Source of the DNA: RGIG4034 sp045628945
Lineage (GTDB): Bacteria; Bacillota; Clostridia; Lachnospirales; Lachnospiraceae
Direction: 5' to 3'
Assembly: GCA_045628945.1 (NCBI GenBank)
Contig: JAZQQG010000031.1
Coordinates: 1 to 44,450, forward strand
DNA length: 44,450 nt
Below are positions 35,948 to 44,255 of this stretch, piece by piece; position 1 is the stretch's first letter, and every line of letters starts with the position of its first letter. The translations under genes were made by a program, and so were the position numbers. The notes beneath the pieces were generated by a model that saw only the letters and a program-made list of their open reading frames with translations, was not told where the DNA came from and ran no database searches.

Positions 35948-37618
35948 ATGAAATCTGATATTGAAATCGCACAGGAATGTGTCTTGGAACCGATTACCAA
36001 AGTCGCCGCATCCATTGGAATTGAAGCGGATGATCTTGAATTATACGGCAAGTATAAGGCAAAGCTTTCGGATGAATATCTGAAAAAAATTGAGAAGAAT
36101 CCCGACGGTAAACTGATTCTGGTTACCGCAATCAATCCGACTCCTGCCGGTGAAGGAAAAACTACTACAACGGTTGGCCTCGGACAGGCTTTCTGTAAGC
36201 TTGGCAAAAAAGCAATCATTGCACTTCGTGAGCCGTCTCTCGGTCCTTGCTTTGGTGTTAAGGGCGGCGCTGCAGGTGGCGGAAATGCACAGGTCGTTCC
36301 CATGGAGGATCTGAACCTGCATTTTACGGGAGATTTTCATGCAATTACTACGGCGAACAATCTGCTTGCTGCGATGCTGGACAATTCGATTCATCAGGGC
36401 AATCCTCTGAATATCGATACGCGTCAGGTTGTATGGAAGCGTTGTCTTGACATGAATGACCGTGTCCTTCGTAATGTAATTGTGGGACTGGGCGATAAGA
36501 CGGACGGTTTTGTTCGAGAGGATCATTTTGTTATTACCGTTGCTTCCGAGATTATGGCAATTCTCTGCCTGGCATCCGACATGAAGGATCTGAAGGAGAG
36601 ATTATCGAAGATTGTAGTTGCCTATAATTATAATAATGAGCCGGTAACCGCGAAGGATCTGAATGCTGTTGGTGCGATGGCGGCTCTTTTAAAGGATGCT
36701 CTGAAGCCCAATTTGATTCAGACACTCGAGCATACTCCTGCCATTGTACATGGTGGTCCTTTTGCAAATATTGCGCACGGCTGTAACTCGGTTCGTGCGA
36801 CGAAGGCTGCACTGAAAATGGCAGATTACTGTATTACCGAGGCGGGTTTTGGTGCCGATCTCGGAGCAGAGAAATTCCTGGATATCAAGTGTCGCATGGC
36901 TGGTCTTAAGCCCGATGCGGTTGTTCTCGTAGCAACCATTCGAGCACTGAAATACAATGGTTATGTTGCAAAAGAAGATTGTGGCAAGCCGAATCTTGAG
37001 GCGTTAAAGGCAGGTATCGTAAACTTAGAGAAGCATATCGAGAACCTGAAGCAGTACGGAGTTCCCGTTGTTGTAACCTTGAATTCCTTCATCACGGATA
37101 CGGAGGAGGAAATTGCATTTGTTCGCAATTTCTGCGAAGAGCGCAATTGTGATTTTGCGTTATCCAAGGTATGGGAGTACGGTGGCGAAGGCGGTATCGA
37201 GCTTGCGAATAAGGTGCTGGATACATTGGCGAATAAGCCCTCTGATTTTGCTCCCATCTATGCGGATGACCTTTCCATCGAGGAGAAGATTCGTGCCATT
37301 GCCACAAAGATTTATGGTGCAAGCGATGTGACTTTTGCTCCTGCCGCGCAGAAGGCAATGAAGCGACTTACCGAGTTGGGATTCGGAAAACTTCCTGTAT
37401 GTATGGCTAAGACCCAGTATTCCTTATCGGATGATCCCAAGGCGCTTGGTTGTCCGAAGGACTTCACTTTAACGATTCGTGAGATGTATGTCAGTGCCGG
37501 TGCAGGGTTTATAGTAGCAATTACCGGTTCCATCATGACCATGCCGGGCCTTCCCAAAGCGCCTGCGGCATTCAATATTGATGTGGATGATTCCGGCAAG
37601 ATTACCGGTTTGTTCTAG
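35948..37618 (+). CDS. fhs: formate--tetrahydrofolate ligase
   Basis: A 556-aa enzyme that makes 10-formyl-tetrahydrofolate from formate, tetrahydrofolate and ATP; it is the entry to the methyl branch of one-carbon and acetogenic metabolism. The ATP-binding loop TPAGEGKTTTTVGL begins at Thr65. Family motifs LREPSLGPCFGVKGGAAGGG, ITTANNLLAAMLDN and FGADLGAEKF(LDIKCR) are present, and it ends with AGAGFIVAITGSIMTMPGLPKAPAA. The length is typical. GGAGG precedes the ATG. With folD 55 nt downstream it forms a C1 unit; formate could come from pyruvate formate-lyase, which is not in the window. Confidence 0.98.
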   Translation: MKSDIEIAQECVLEPITKVAASIGIEADDLELYGKYKAKLSDEYLKKIEKNPDGKLILVTAINPTPAGEGKTTTTVGLGQAFCKLGKKAIIALREPSLGPCFGVKGGAAGGGNAQVVPMEDLNLHFTGDFHAITTANNLLAAMLDNSIHQGNPLNIDTRQVVWKRCLDMNDRVLRNVIVGLGDKTDGFVREDHFVITVASEIMAILCLASDMKDLKERLSKIVVAYNYNNEPVTAKDLNAVGAMAALLKDALKPNLIQTLEHTPAIVHGGPFANIAHGCNSVRATKAALKMADYCITEAGFGADLGAEKFLDIKCRMAGLKPDAVVLVATIRALKYNGYVAKEDCGKPNLEALKAGIVNLEKHIENLKQYGVPVVVTLNSFITDTEEEIAFVRNFCEERNCDFALSKVWEYGGEGGIELANKVLDTLANKPSDFAPIYADDLSIEEKIRAIATKIYGASDVTFAPAAQKAMKRLTELGFGKLPVCMAKTQYSLSDDPKALGCPKDFTLTIREMYVSAGAGFIVAITGSIMTMPGLPKAPAAFNIDVDDSGKITGLF

Positions 37619-37673
37619 GTGATTTTTGTTCAATGAATATCGATAGTTTTTTGACAGAAAGGCGAAAAAGACA

Positions 37674-38504
37674 ATGAATATTATTGACGGTAAGAAGATT
37701 TCGCAAGAGATTAAAGACGAGTGCAGAGCCGAGGTGGAGAGATTAAAGGCAGAAGGTCGCGAGTTGGCCCTTGCGGTCATTATTGTCGGAGAAGATCCCG
37801 CCTCCAAGGTCTATGTAAATAACAAGAAAAAAGCCTGCGAGTATATCGGCATTCGTTCGGAGAGTTATGAACTTCCCGAATCGACAACGCAGGAGGAACT
37901 GTTGGCTTTGATTGCGAAACTGAATGCGGATGAGAAAATCAATGGGATTCTTGTCCAGTTGCCTGTTCCGAAGCATATCGATGAGACTACGATTCTTAGA
38001 GCCATTTCGCCGGATAAGGATGTGGACGGTTTCCATGCCGTGAATGTGGGAAATCTGGTTATCGGAGAGAAAGGTTATGTTTCCTGTACCCCCGCAGGTA
38101 TTATCCAGTTGCTTAAGCGAAGCAATATTGAGATTGCCGGTAAGAATTGTGTAGTCATCGGTCGTTCCAATATTGTCGGCAAACCGATGGCGCTTTTGAT
38201 GCTTCGGGAGAATGCTACGGTTACAATCTGTCATTCCAAGACGCAGGATCTTAAGGAAGTATGTAGCAGAGCGGATATTCTCATTGTAGCAATCGGTAAG
38301 CCGAAGATGATTACAAAAGAGTATGTCAAGGATGGTGCGGTTGTAATTGATGTAGGAATTCATCGTAATGCAGAGAATAAATTATGCGGTGATGTGGATT
38401 ATGAGGATGTAGCACCGAAGACCTCCTATATCACACCGGTTCCCGGTGGCGTCGGTCCTATGACGATTGCAATGTTAATGCATAATTGTGTATTTGGTAG
38501 ATAA
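37674..38504 (+). CDS. folD: methylenetetrahydrofolate dehydrogenase/cyclohydrolase
   Basis: A 276-aa bifunctional enzyme, NADP-dependent, linking 10-formyl-, 5,10-methenyl- and 5,10-methylene-tetrahydrofolate. The active-site lysine lies in KVYVNNKKKACEYIGI, and GILVQLPVPKHID, DVDGFHAVNVG and GRSNIVGKPMALLML (dinucleotide loop) are classic. It ends with TPVPGGVGPMTIAMLM. Length is slightly below the usual 280-290 aa. The ribosome site is weak (GAAAGGCG). It acts with the preceding fhs, and the next gene starts only 2 nt after its stop, so the two are probably translated together. Confidence 0.98.
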   Translation: MNIIDGKKISQEIKDECRAEVERLKAEGRELALAVIIVGEDPASKVYVNNKKKACEYIGIRSESYELPESTTQEELLALIAKLNADEKINGILVQLPVPKHIDETTILRAISPDKDVDGFHAVNVGNLVIGEKGYVSCTPAGIIQLLKRSNIEIAGKNCVVIGRSNIVGKPMALLMLRENATVTICHSKTQDLKEVCSRADILIVAIGKPKMITKEYVKDGAVVIDVGIHRNAENKLCGDVDYEDVAPKTSYITPVPGGVGPMTIAMLMHNCVFGR

Positions 38505-38506
38505 AA

Positions 38507-40210
38507 ATGATATGTCCGAATTGTCATGAAATAATTGATGAGGACTCTGTATTCTGCAAGCATTGCGGGTACGAGATTCAGTATGTTCCTGAGTTTGATG
38601 CGTTTGAGTACGACAATATGCATTCCATGATCGGAACGGTTCAATCTGCCATGAGTACCCCGGAAGCGCATTCCTTTGATGTGAACGCTCAAACGATGGA
38701 ATTTTCTGCCGTATCCGGTAAAACCATGGACCTGCAAGCTGTTACGCAGAATACGATTGTTATGAATGCCGTTTCCCCGCATACGGTGGAGATGAGTGCG
38801 GTCAGTCCGCATACCCTGGAGATGAGTGCCGTTCATCCGCATACCGTGGAGATGTCGGCAATCAGCGGTCACACGGAAGAAATTACGGATTTGGGGAATC
38901 ATACGGAGGAGTTCGAACCTCCGAAAGCCTTGAAACGTCGTCGGTTCATCGGGTCTCCGTTATTTATTACGATGACCATTGTGATTGTTGTGCTGATGTT
39001 GGCGTTGGCGGTTAGTGTGATTCGTAATCGTTCTGTTCATAGGGATTATAATTACTATTATGTTCATTCGCTCAGTTCTGCCGATGATGGGGATTATAAA
39101 AAAGCAATTCGCTATGCAGAAAAGGCTTTGTCACTTCATCCGGAAGAAGATAGTCTTCGTTTATCTCTTGCGAGATACTACATTGCCAGCGGAAGAGCGG
39201 AGGATGGAATCTATCTCTATCGAGAACTGCTTACCATTCCGGCATTAAGCTATGATTGCTATGATGCGCTGATTCAATATTATGTGGGAGAAGAGGATTA
39301 TTTTTCTCTTAAAAACCTCTTGTCGGACTGCGACAATACCTTGGTGCTCCGTAATTTTTCAAGATATGTTGTAAAAGAGATTGAATCTTCTGTATATTTT
39401 GATGACGAAAGCAATGATTATGTGATATCCTTGGTTTCAGACGGTAACGGTCAGATTTTCTTTTACAAGGAAATGCAAGAGGAGGATGCCACAGGCGAAA
39501 CGGATTTCGAGGACGATGAAAAAACGATTCGGCTTTCGGATATGAAAGAATACACGGAACCGATTCATATGGATTCGGGAGTAAATACCGTCTATTGTAA
39601 ATATGTTACTGCGGCGGGAATGGAAGGGGATCTACAGACTTTTCGTTATGAGTTGGCGGATGTCTCCTATCTGACACCGACCTTTAACCTGTCGGATGGT
39701 GCTTACTACAGTCCCAAAATGGTAAAAGCATCCTATCCCAAAGGTTGTATTCTGTATTATGATGTAAATGCTGAGACTTTTGATGTAGAGAAGGCCAAGG
39801 TCTATTCCGGTGCATTTCCGTTGCTGTTTGGGAACAATACCTATACGTTTGTAGTGTATGACCCGACAGCGGATTTGTATTCTGCGAAGGTTCACCTGGA
39901 GATGAGTCTTAAAATTACTTACACCTATGGGAAGAGTGATTGCATTTCGGTTTTAAAAAATAAGCTGGTGTCCCTGGGAAAACTCTATGATACGGAAGGG
40001 ACTTCCGTGGACCAGACCGGTGTCTACTCCTATGAAGCGAAATCTGCTTACGAATTTGAGGGCAGTACCTTGTATTTGATTGAGGAAAGCTATACCTCGG
40101 AGGGAACGACGGTTTCTCACGGATATAAATATGCCGTTGATGTGGATACGGCACAATGTTATATGATTTTTATGGATTCCAGTGACGCAATCAATGTATA
40201 TCGTTTTTAG
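38507..40210 (+). CDS. zinc-ribbon membrane protein with decapeptide repeats and TPR-like region
   Basis: A 567-aa protein of unknown function. The N-terminus is a zinc ribbon, CPNCHEII then CKHCG (Cys3, Cys6, Cys22 and Cys25 region). Residues 63-132 are seven tandem units of ten residues with consensus TVEMSAVSPH. A basic stretch (KRRR) precedes one transmembrane helix (about 146-168), so the ribbon and repeats should be cytoplasmic. The outside part starts with TPR-like helices (about 180-250, DYKKAIRYAEKALSLHPEEDSLRLSLARYYI) and then a chitobiase/FN3-like beta region (about 290-460) and a C-terminal domain. It starts 2 nt after folD and so is probably co-expressed with it, but a link to folate metabolism is not evident. 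Confidence 0.85.
   Translation: MICPNCHEIIDEDSVFCKHCGYEIQYVPEFDAFEYDNMHSMIGTVQSAMSTPEAHSFDVNAQTMEFSAVSGKTMDLQAVTQNTIVMNAVSPHTVEMSAVSPHTLEMSAVHPHTVEMSAISGHTEEITDLGNHTEEFEPPKALKRRRFIGSPLFITMTIVIVVLMLALAVSVIRNRSVHRDYNYYYVHSLSSADDGDYKKAIRYAEKALSLHPEEDSLRLSLARYYIASGRAEDGIYLYRELLTIPALSYDCYDALIQYYVGEEDYFSLKNLLSDCDNTLVLRNFSRYVVKEIESSVYFDDESNDYVISLVSDGNGQIFFYKEMQEEDATGETDFEDDEKTIRLSDMKEYTEPIHMDSGVNTVYCKYVTAAGMEGDLQTFRYELADVSYLTPTFNLSDGAYYSPKMVKASYPKGCILYYDVNAETFDVEKAKVYSGAFPLLFGNNTYTFVVYDPTADLYSAKVHLEMSLKITYTYGKSDCISVLKNKLVSLGKLYDTEGTSVDQTGVYSYEAKSAYEFEGSTLYLIEESYTSEGTTVSHGYKYAVDVDTAQCYMIFMDSSDAINVYRF
38693..38902 (+). repeat. 30-bp tandem repeat encoding a decapeptide
   Basis: Seven 30-nt units, with the middle three (about 38773-38872) most alike, for example CCGCATACCGTGGAGATG recurring. 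The translated unit is T-x-E-M-S-A-V-S-P-H. Outer units are more divergent, as expected of an array growing from the middle. Confidence 0.85.
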
Positions 40211-40242
40211 ACAGTTCACAGAATTGTTTAACTATATTTTTC

Positions 40243-40248
40243 TATAAT
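40243..40248 (+). promoter_or_regulatory. -10 box candidate for nfnAB
   Basis: TATAAT (40243-40248) lies 21 nt before the ATG in an AT-rich gap; no well-spaced -35 box is seen. The nearby TTGTTTAAC (40224-40232) looks like half a Rex operator, so control by Rex is possible but weakly supported. Confidence 0.35.
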
Positions 40249-40269
40249 TTGTTGGAGGACAAAAAGAGA

Positions 40270-41157
40270 ATGTACAAGATTCTTGAAAAGAGAGAAATTG
40301 CCGCAAACATCTTTGAGATGGTTGTAGAGGCACACCGTGTTGCAGACCACTGTCTGCCCGGTCAGTTCGTTATCGTAAGAACGGACTCTGAAGGTGAGCG
40401 TATTCCCCTTACGATCTGCGATTATGATCGTGCGAAGGGAACGATTACCATCGTGTTCCAGGTGGTTGGCGCCGGGACCTTATGGATGTCTAAGTTAAAC
40501 GTCGGAGATGGATTCCACGACTTCGTAGGACCGCTTGGTCGTGCCAGTGAGCTTTGCACCGATCCGATTGAAGAGGTGAAGAAAAAGAACATCCTTTTCG
40601 TATGTGGTGGTGTCGGTACCGCTCCCGTTTATCCTCAGGTGAAGTGGTTAAAGGAGCAGGGAATTCAGGCGGACGTTATTGTCGGCGCACGTAACAAGGA
40701 TCTGATCATTCTTGAGGAGGAGATGAAGGCGGTTGCCGGCAATCTCTATATTACAACGGATGACGGTTCCTACGGTCGTACCGGTGTGGTTACGAAGGTA
40801 ATTGAGGACCTTGTTGCCGAAGGAAAACATTATGATGTATGTATCTCCATCGGACCGATGATCATGATGAAGTTCTGCTGTCTGACCACCAAGAAGCTTG
40901 GCATTCCTACCGTTGTATCCATGAACCCGATTATGGTGGACGGTACCGGTATGTGTGGAGCATGCCGTCTGGTTGTGGGCGATGAAGTGAAGTTTGCTTG
41001 TGTAGACGGTCCTGAGTTTGACGGACATCTTGTTGACTTCGATGGTGCTATGAAGCGTCAGCAGTTATATAAGACCTTTGAAGGTCGTGCTTATTTGGAA
41101 GAAAAGGAAGGCAAGACCCATCACGGTGGATGTGGTGTCTGCGGAGGTGACAAATAA
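40270..41157 (+). CDS. nfnA: NADH-dependent ferredoxin:NADP+ oxidoreductase, small subunit
   Basis: A 295-aa FAD/[2Fe-2S] subunit of the electron-bifurcating transhydrogenase NfnAB, which couples NADH, NADPH and ferredoxin. The N-terminal FAD domain (about 1-100) has RIPLTICDYD; the NAD domain has FVCGGVGTAPVYPQVKWLKEQG. The [2Fe-2S] site reads DGTGMCGACR...FACVDGPEFDGH, with Asp224, Cys229, Cys232 and Cys244; an Asp ligand in place of the first Cys is known in NfnA. ATG 40270 is preferred, with GGAGG at 40254-40258. A C-terminal HHGGCGVCGG is an extra Cys pair. The gene overlaps nfnB by one base. Confidence 0.93.
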   Translation: MYKILEKREIAANIFEMVVEAHRVADHCLPGQFVIVRTDSEGERIPLTICDYDRAKGTITIVFQVVGAGTLWMSKLNVGDGFHDFVGPLGRASELCTDPIEEVKKKNILFVCGGVGTAPVYPQVKWLKEQGIQADVIVGARNKDLIILEEEMKAVAGNLYITTDDGSYGRTGVVTKVIEDLVAEGKHYDVCISIGPMIMMKFCCLTTKKLGIPTVVSMNPIMVDGTGMCGACRLVVGDEVKFACVDGPEFDGHLVDFDGAMKRQQLYKTFEGRAYLEEKEGKTHHGGCGVCGGDK

Positions 41158-42542
41158 TGGATGTTATGAAGAAAGTACCTGTACGTGAACAGGATCCCAA
41201 GGTTAGAGCAACGAACTTCAAGGAAGTATGTCTTGGTTACAACGAGGAAGAAGCTAAATGTGAGGCATCCCGTTGTATCAATTGTCAGAATGCACAGTGT
41301 ATGAAGGGTTGTCCCGTTGCAATTAATATTCCCGCATTTATTGCAGCTGTTAAGGAAGGCGAATTTGCCAAGGCTTATCAGATTATCAGCGAGTCTTCCG
41401 CATTACCTGCTGTCTGTGGTCGTGTATGCCCTCAGGAGAGCCAGTGTGAAGGCAAGTGTATTCGCGGGATTAAGGGAGAAGCAATCTCCATTGGTAAGTT
41501 AGAGCGTTTCGTAGCGGACTGGGCTCGTGAAAACGGAATTAAGCCCGAGGGCGCTAAAGAGAAGAACGGTAAGAAGGTAGCGGTAATCGGTTCCGGTCCT
41601 GCAGGTGTTACCTGTGCAGGTGATCTTGCAAAGCTTGGTTATGATGTAACCATCTTTGAGGCACTTCATGAGGCTGGTGGTGTACTTGTTTACGGTATTC
41701 CCGAGTTCCGTCTTCCCAAGAAGGATGTTGTAGCCAAGGAGATTGAGAATGTTAAGGCTCTTGGCGTTAAAATTGAGACCAACGTTGTTATCGGTAAGTC
41801 CATTACCATCGATCAGTTACTGACCGAGGAAGGCTTTGACGCTGTATTCGTTGGTTCCGGTGCCGGACTTCCTAAGTTTATGGGAATTCCCGGCGAGCAG
41901 GCAAACGGCGTGTTCTCCGCCAATGAGTTCCTGACCCGTTCCAACTTAATGAAGGCTTTTGACGAGACCAGCGCAACTCCGATTATGCGTGGTAAAAAAG
42001 TATGCGTAGTCGGTGGTGGTAACGTAGCAATGGATGCTGCAAGAACCGCACTTCGTCTTGGCGCAGAGGTACATATTGTTTACCGTCGTAGCGAGGAAGA
42101 ACTTCCTGCCAGAGTGGAAGAAGTTCATCACGCTAAGGAAGAGGGTATTATCTTTAATCTTTTGACGAATCCGACCAAGATTCTTCAGGACGAGAATTCC
42201 TGGGTAACCGGTATGGAGTGTATCGAGATGGAGTTGGGTGAGCCCGATGCTTCCGGCAGAAGAAAGCCTGTTGTGAAGGAAGGTTCTGAGTTTGTAATTG
42301 ATTGTGATACCGTAATTATGAGTCTTGGTACCAGCCCGAATCCTTTGATTTCTTCCACGACCAAGGGACTGGAGATTAACAGTCACAAGTGTATCATTGC
42401 CGAGGAAGAGACCGGTAAGACCAGTAAGGAAGCCGTATATGCCGGTGGTGATGCGGTTACCGGTGCTGCAACCGTTATTTTAGCAATGGGAGCAGGTAAA
42501 GCAGGCGCAAAGGGTATTCATGAATACCTTTCCAATCACTAA
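41157..42542 (+). CDS. nfnB: NADH-dependent ferredoxin:NADP+ oxidoreductase, large subunit
   Basis: A 461-aa partner of NfnA, related to the small (GltD-like) subunit of glutamate synthase. The N-terminus carries two Cys clusters for [4Fe-4S] centres: CINCQNAQCMKGCP and CGRVCPQESQCEGKC. It then has an FAD-binding GSGPAGVTCAGDLAKLG, an NADP-binding VVGGGNVAMDAARTALRLG with the following VYRRSEEELPAR (Arg pair favouring NADP), and the C-terminal AGGDAVTGAATVILAMGAGK for FAD. In bifurcation the FAD here splits the electrons of NADPH between ferredoxin and NfnA. The overlap with nfnA, the full Cys sets and the lack of a glutamate synthase large subunit nearby favour Nfn over GltD. Confidence 0.94.
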   Translation: MDVMKKVPVREQDPKVRATNFKEVCLGYNEEEAKCEASRCINCQNAQCMKGCPVAINIPAFIAAVKEGEFAKAYQIISESSALPAVCGRVCPQESQCEGKCIRGIKGEAISIGKLERFVADWARENGIKPEGAKEKNGKKVAVIGSGPAGVTCAGDLAKLGYDVTIFEALHEAGGVLVYGIPEFRLPKKDVVAKEIENVKALGVKIETNVVIGKSITIDQLLTEEGFDAVFVGSGAGLPKFMGIPGEQANGVFSANEFLTRSNLMKAFDETSATPIMRGKKVCVVGGGNVAMDAARTALRLGAEVHIVYRRSEEELPARVEEVHHAKEEGIIFNLLTNPTKILQDENSWVTGMECIEMELGEPDASGRRKPVVKEGSEFVIDCDTVIMSLGTSPNPLISSTTKGLEINSHKCIIAEEETGKTSKEAVYAGGDAVTGAATVILAMGAGKAGAKGIHEYLSNH

Positions 42543-42560
42543 ATTATAAGAGTTATCATG

Positions 42561-42598
42561 GTAGGATTGCCTCTTGTCTGGGGCAATCCTATCTTATC
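42561..42598 (+). terminator. hairpin after nfnB
   Basis: Arms 42562-42571 and 42582-42591 form a perfect 10-bp stem with a 10-nt loop; the following TCTTATC is only weakly T-rich. It is a terminator or an attenuating hairpin for the following gene. Confidence 0.6.
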
Positions 42599-42615
42599 AC
42601 ATGGGGGAAACAATT

Positions 42616-43467
42616 ATGCCGATCTGTCCGAAGTGCCATAATGAATATCGTGAAGGCTTTGTGGTTTGTACTGAATGCAAATGCGATTTGGTCGATTCTC
42701 TGGACGAGCTTCCCGGAAAAGGAGAAGCATTGGAAGTAATCTATACCGGAGAGGAAAGCATCTGCTTACAATTAAAGGATTTCCTGGATTACAACAAGTT
42801 CAATTCCGTTGTGGAAGGAGTTGTAAATGAAACAGGGAATGAAGGATATAACTTTGTCTTGAAAGTGGATGAGGCCCATGCAGATAAGGCAAAGCGTGCC
42901 GTTATGGTCTTTTTACGGGAGAATGCGACTTCAACCATCAACATTAATGAAATCGAAGAAATTGCAAGTGAAATGTCTGATTCTATGCAGCCTACGGTCT
43001 ATCGTAAAAAAGAAGATAAGGCTAAAGATATGAAGAGCTCTGCCTTTGCGCTGATCATTGTCGGTATTCTGGGCTTACTCTGTCTTCTTGCAATGCAGAT
43101 GAATTGGATCTCGCTGACTCTTGGCAATAATGTTCTTGCCAAGGTGGTATTGCCGATTCTCTTTGTCCTTTTTCTGGTATTAGGAATCTCTTCGTTGTTT
43201 ACTTCCAAGCGTCTTGCCTCGGAAGGCGTAAAAGAAAATGAACTGACTTCGAGAGTCAATGAGTGGTGTATGGACAATCTTACTCGCGAAGCCATTGAAA
43301 GCCGTTTGGAGTCCGAGGAATACGATCGTCTGTCTGAAGAAATGAAGTTCTTCCGCCGCACCGAGCTTATGAAAACCATGATTTCCGCATCCTTTATGAA
43401 TCTGGATTCGGCATTTTTGGATAATCTGATCGAAGAGCATTACGATCGTATCTACGGGGAAGACTAA
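42616..43467 (+). CDS. zinc-ribbon, DUF2007-like two-helix membrane protein
   Basis: A 283-aa protein of unknown function. ATG 42616 is preferred, after GGGGGA; ATG 42601 is an alternative. The N-terminus is a zinc ribbon with CPKCHNEY and CTECKCDL. Residues about 35-100 (LEVIYTGEESICLQLKDFLDYNKFNSVVE) look like the DUF2007 putative signal-transducing fold. Two hydrophobic helices lie near 138-155 and 173-195, and a charged helical C-terminus follows. The ribbon and C-terminus are probably cytoplasmic. It overlaps the rlmH start by 1 nt, so the two are translated together. A second zinc-ribbon membrane protein lies on the other side of nfnAB. Confidence 0.85.
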   Translation: MPICPKCHNEYREGFVVCTECKCDLVDSLDELPGKGEALEVIYTGEESICLQLKDFLDYNKFNSVVEGVVNETGNEGYNFVLKVDEAHADKAKRAVMVFLRENATSTININEIEEIASEMSDSMQPTVYRKKEDKAKDMKSSAFALIIVGILGLLCLLAMQMNWISLTLGNNVLAKVVLPILFVLFLVLGISSLFTSKRLASEGVKENELTSRVNEWCMDNLTREAIESRLESEEYDRLSEEMKFFRRTELMKTMISASFMNLDSAFLDNLIEEHYDRIYGED

Positions 43468-43952
43468 TGAATATTCGAATTCTTTGCGTGGGTAAAATCA
43501 AAGAAGCATATTGGCGAGATGCGATTGAAGAGTATTCCAAGCGTTTGGCACGCTTTTGCAAATTAGAGATTCTTGAGGTTGAAGATGAAAAAACGCCGGA
43601 TAAGCAGATTCAATCGGAGGTTGTGTCGGATCGTATCAAGAAAACCGAAGGAGACCGCCTTCGTCGATATGTGAAAGAGTCTGATTATGTGATTGCCCTT
43701 TGTGTGGAAGGAAAACAATGGGACTCGCCTGCATTTGCGGATAAGCTAAGCGGCATTATGACTGCAGGCTATAATGACATTGATTTCATTATCGGCGGAT
43801 CTTTGGGGATTGATGAAGCCTTAAAACAATTGGCTTCGGATCGGATGAGCTTCTCAAAGCTTACGTTTCCGCATCAGATGATGCGTGTGGTTCTTTTGGA
43901 GCAGATCTATCGATGTTTTAAGATTATGAATCATGAACCGTACCACAAATAA
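43467..43952 (+). CDS. rlmH: 23S rRNA pseudouridine(1915)-N3 methyltransferase
   Basis: A 161-aa SPOUT-class methyltransferase that methylates pseudouridine 1915 in helix 69 of 23S rRNA in the assembled ribosome. It opens MNIRILCVGKIKEAYWRDAI (family start), has IALCVEGKQWDSPAFA, FIIGGSLGIDEAL as the SAM-binding strand-loop, and ends with LTFPHQMMRVVLLEQIYRCFKI and HEPYHK. The length is standard. It overlaps the previous stop by one base. The last codons (GAACCGTACCACAAATAA) resemble the staphylococcal SCC attachment site at the end of the same gene, and the downstream DNA changes in character. Confidence 0.98.
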   Translation: MNIRILCVGKIKEAYWRDAIEEYSKRLARFCKLEILEVEDEKTPDKQIQSEVVSDRIKKTEGDRLRRYVKESDYVIALCVEGKQWDSPAFADKLSGIMTAGYNDIDFIIGGSLGIDEALKQLASDRMSFSKLTFPHQMMRVVLLEQIYRCFKIMNHEPYHK

Positions 43953-43969
43953 TGGATTTTAAAAATCCA
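43953..43969. repeat. perfect palindrome directly after rlmH
   Basis: TGGATTTT-A-AAAATCCA is a 17-nt perfect inverted repeat beginning at the first base after the rlmH stop. It could be a recombination or protein-binding site, or a simple structure; no copy elsewhere in the window was noticed. Confidence 0.6.
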
Positions 43970-43986
43970 ACATATTGAAAAACAAG

Positions 43987-44016
43987 GAAAGGATGGCAGT
44001 TTTGTCATCCTTTTAT
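43987..44016 (+). terminator. rlmH terminator
   Basis: The stem AAAGGATG (43988-43995) with CATCCTTTT (44007-44015) encloses a short loop and merges into TTTTATT. Confidence 0.75.
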
Positions 44017-44112
44017 TGATTGTAGTGGAGATAGCAAGGCGATACTGGCTATGTGACCTATAGATTGAAAAAATAATGAAGCATACACAATGATATTACA
44101 GGTAGTATCACT

Positions 44113-44157
44113 TCTGTATACTGGTGAAAAAAGTAGTATACAGAGTTTTTGACTCTG
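44113..44157. promoter_or_regulatory. overlapping inverted repeats (operator or switch candidate)
   Basis: TCTGTATACT (44113-44122) is matched by AGTATACAGA (44135-44144), a perfect 10-bp pair with 12-nt spacer. The second arm overlaps CAGAGT (44141-44146), which pairs with ACTCTG (44152-44157). The two stems share bases and cannot form together. It lies just before the promoter, so a DNA operator is as likely as an RNA switch. Confidence 0.5.
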
Positions 44158-44172
44158 TGCATTTGTTGATTT

Positions 44173-44201
44173 TTGTAATTTTAGGTGAATTTGAGTATAA
44201 T
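44173..44201 (+). promoter_or_regulatory. promoter of the last, partial gene
   Basis: TTGTAA (44173-44178), 17 nt, TATAAT (44196-44201). Confidence 0.7.
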
Positions 44202-44255
44202 ATAGACAGAAAAAATTTCAATTTAATCGATGAAATGAAAAATAAGGGAGACTAA

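Larger units (their letters stand above)
43970..44255. other. AT-rich intergenic region after rlmH
   Basis: About 290 nt without a convincing gene. It holds the rlmH terminator, overlapping inverted repeats (44113-44157), a promoter (44173-44201) and the AAGGGAG ribosome site (44244-44250) of the last gene. The part between 44017 and 44110 shows nothing recognisable. Confidence 0.6.

Noticed and set aside
40224..40248. Rex operator before nfnAB
   Set aside because: Only a half-site TTGTTTAAC is visible; the second half TTAACAA is missing at the correct spacing.
41157..42542. Assignment as glutamate synthase small subunit
   Set aside because: The overlapping partner is a [2Fe-2S]/FAD subunit of NfnA type and no large glutamate synthase subunit is nearby.
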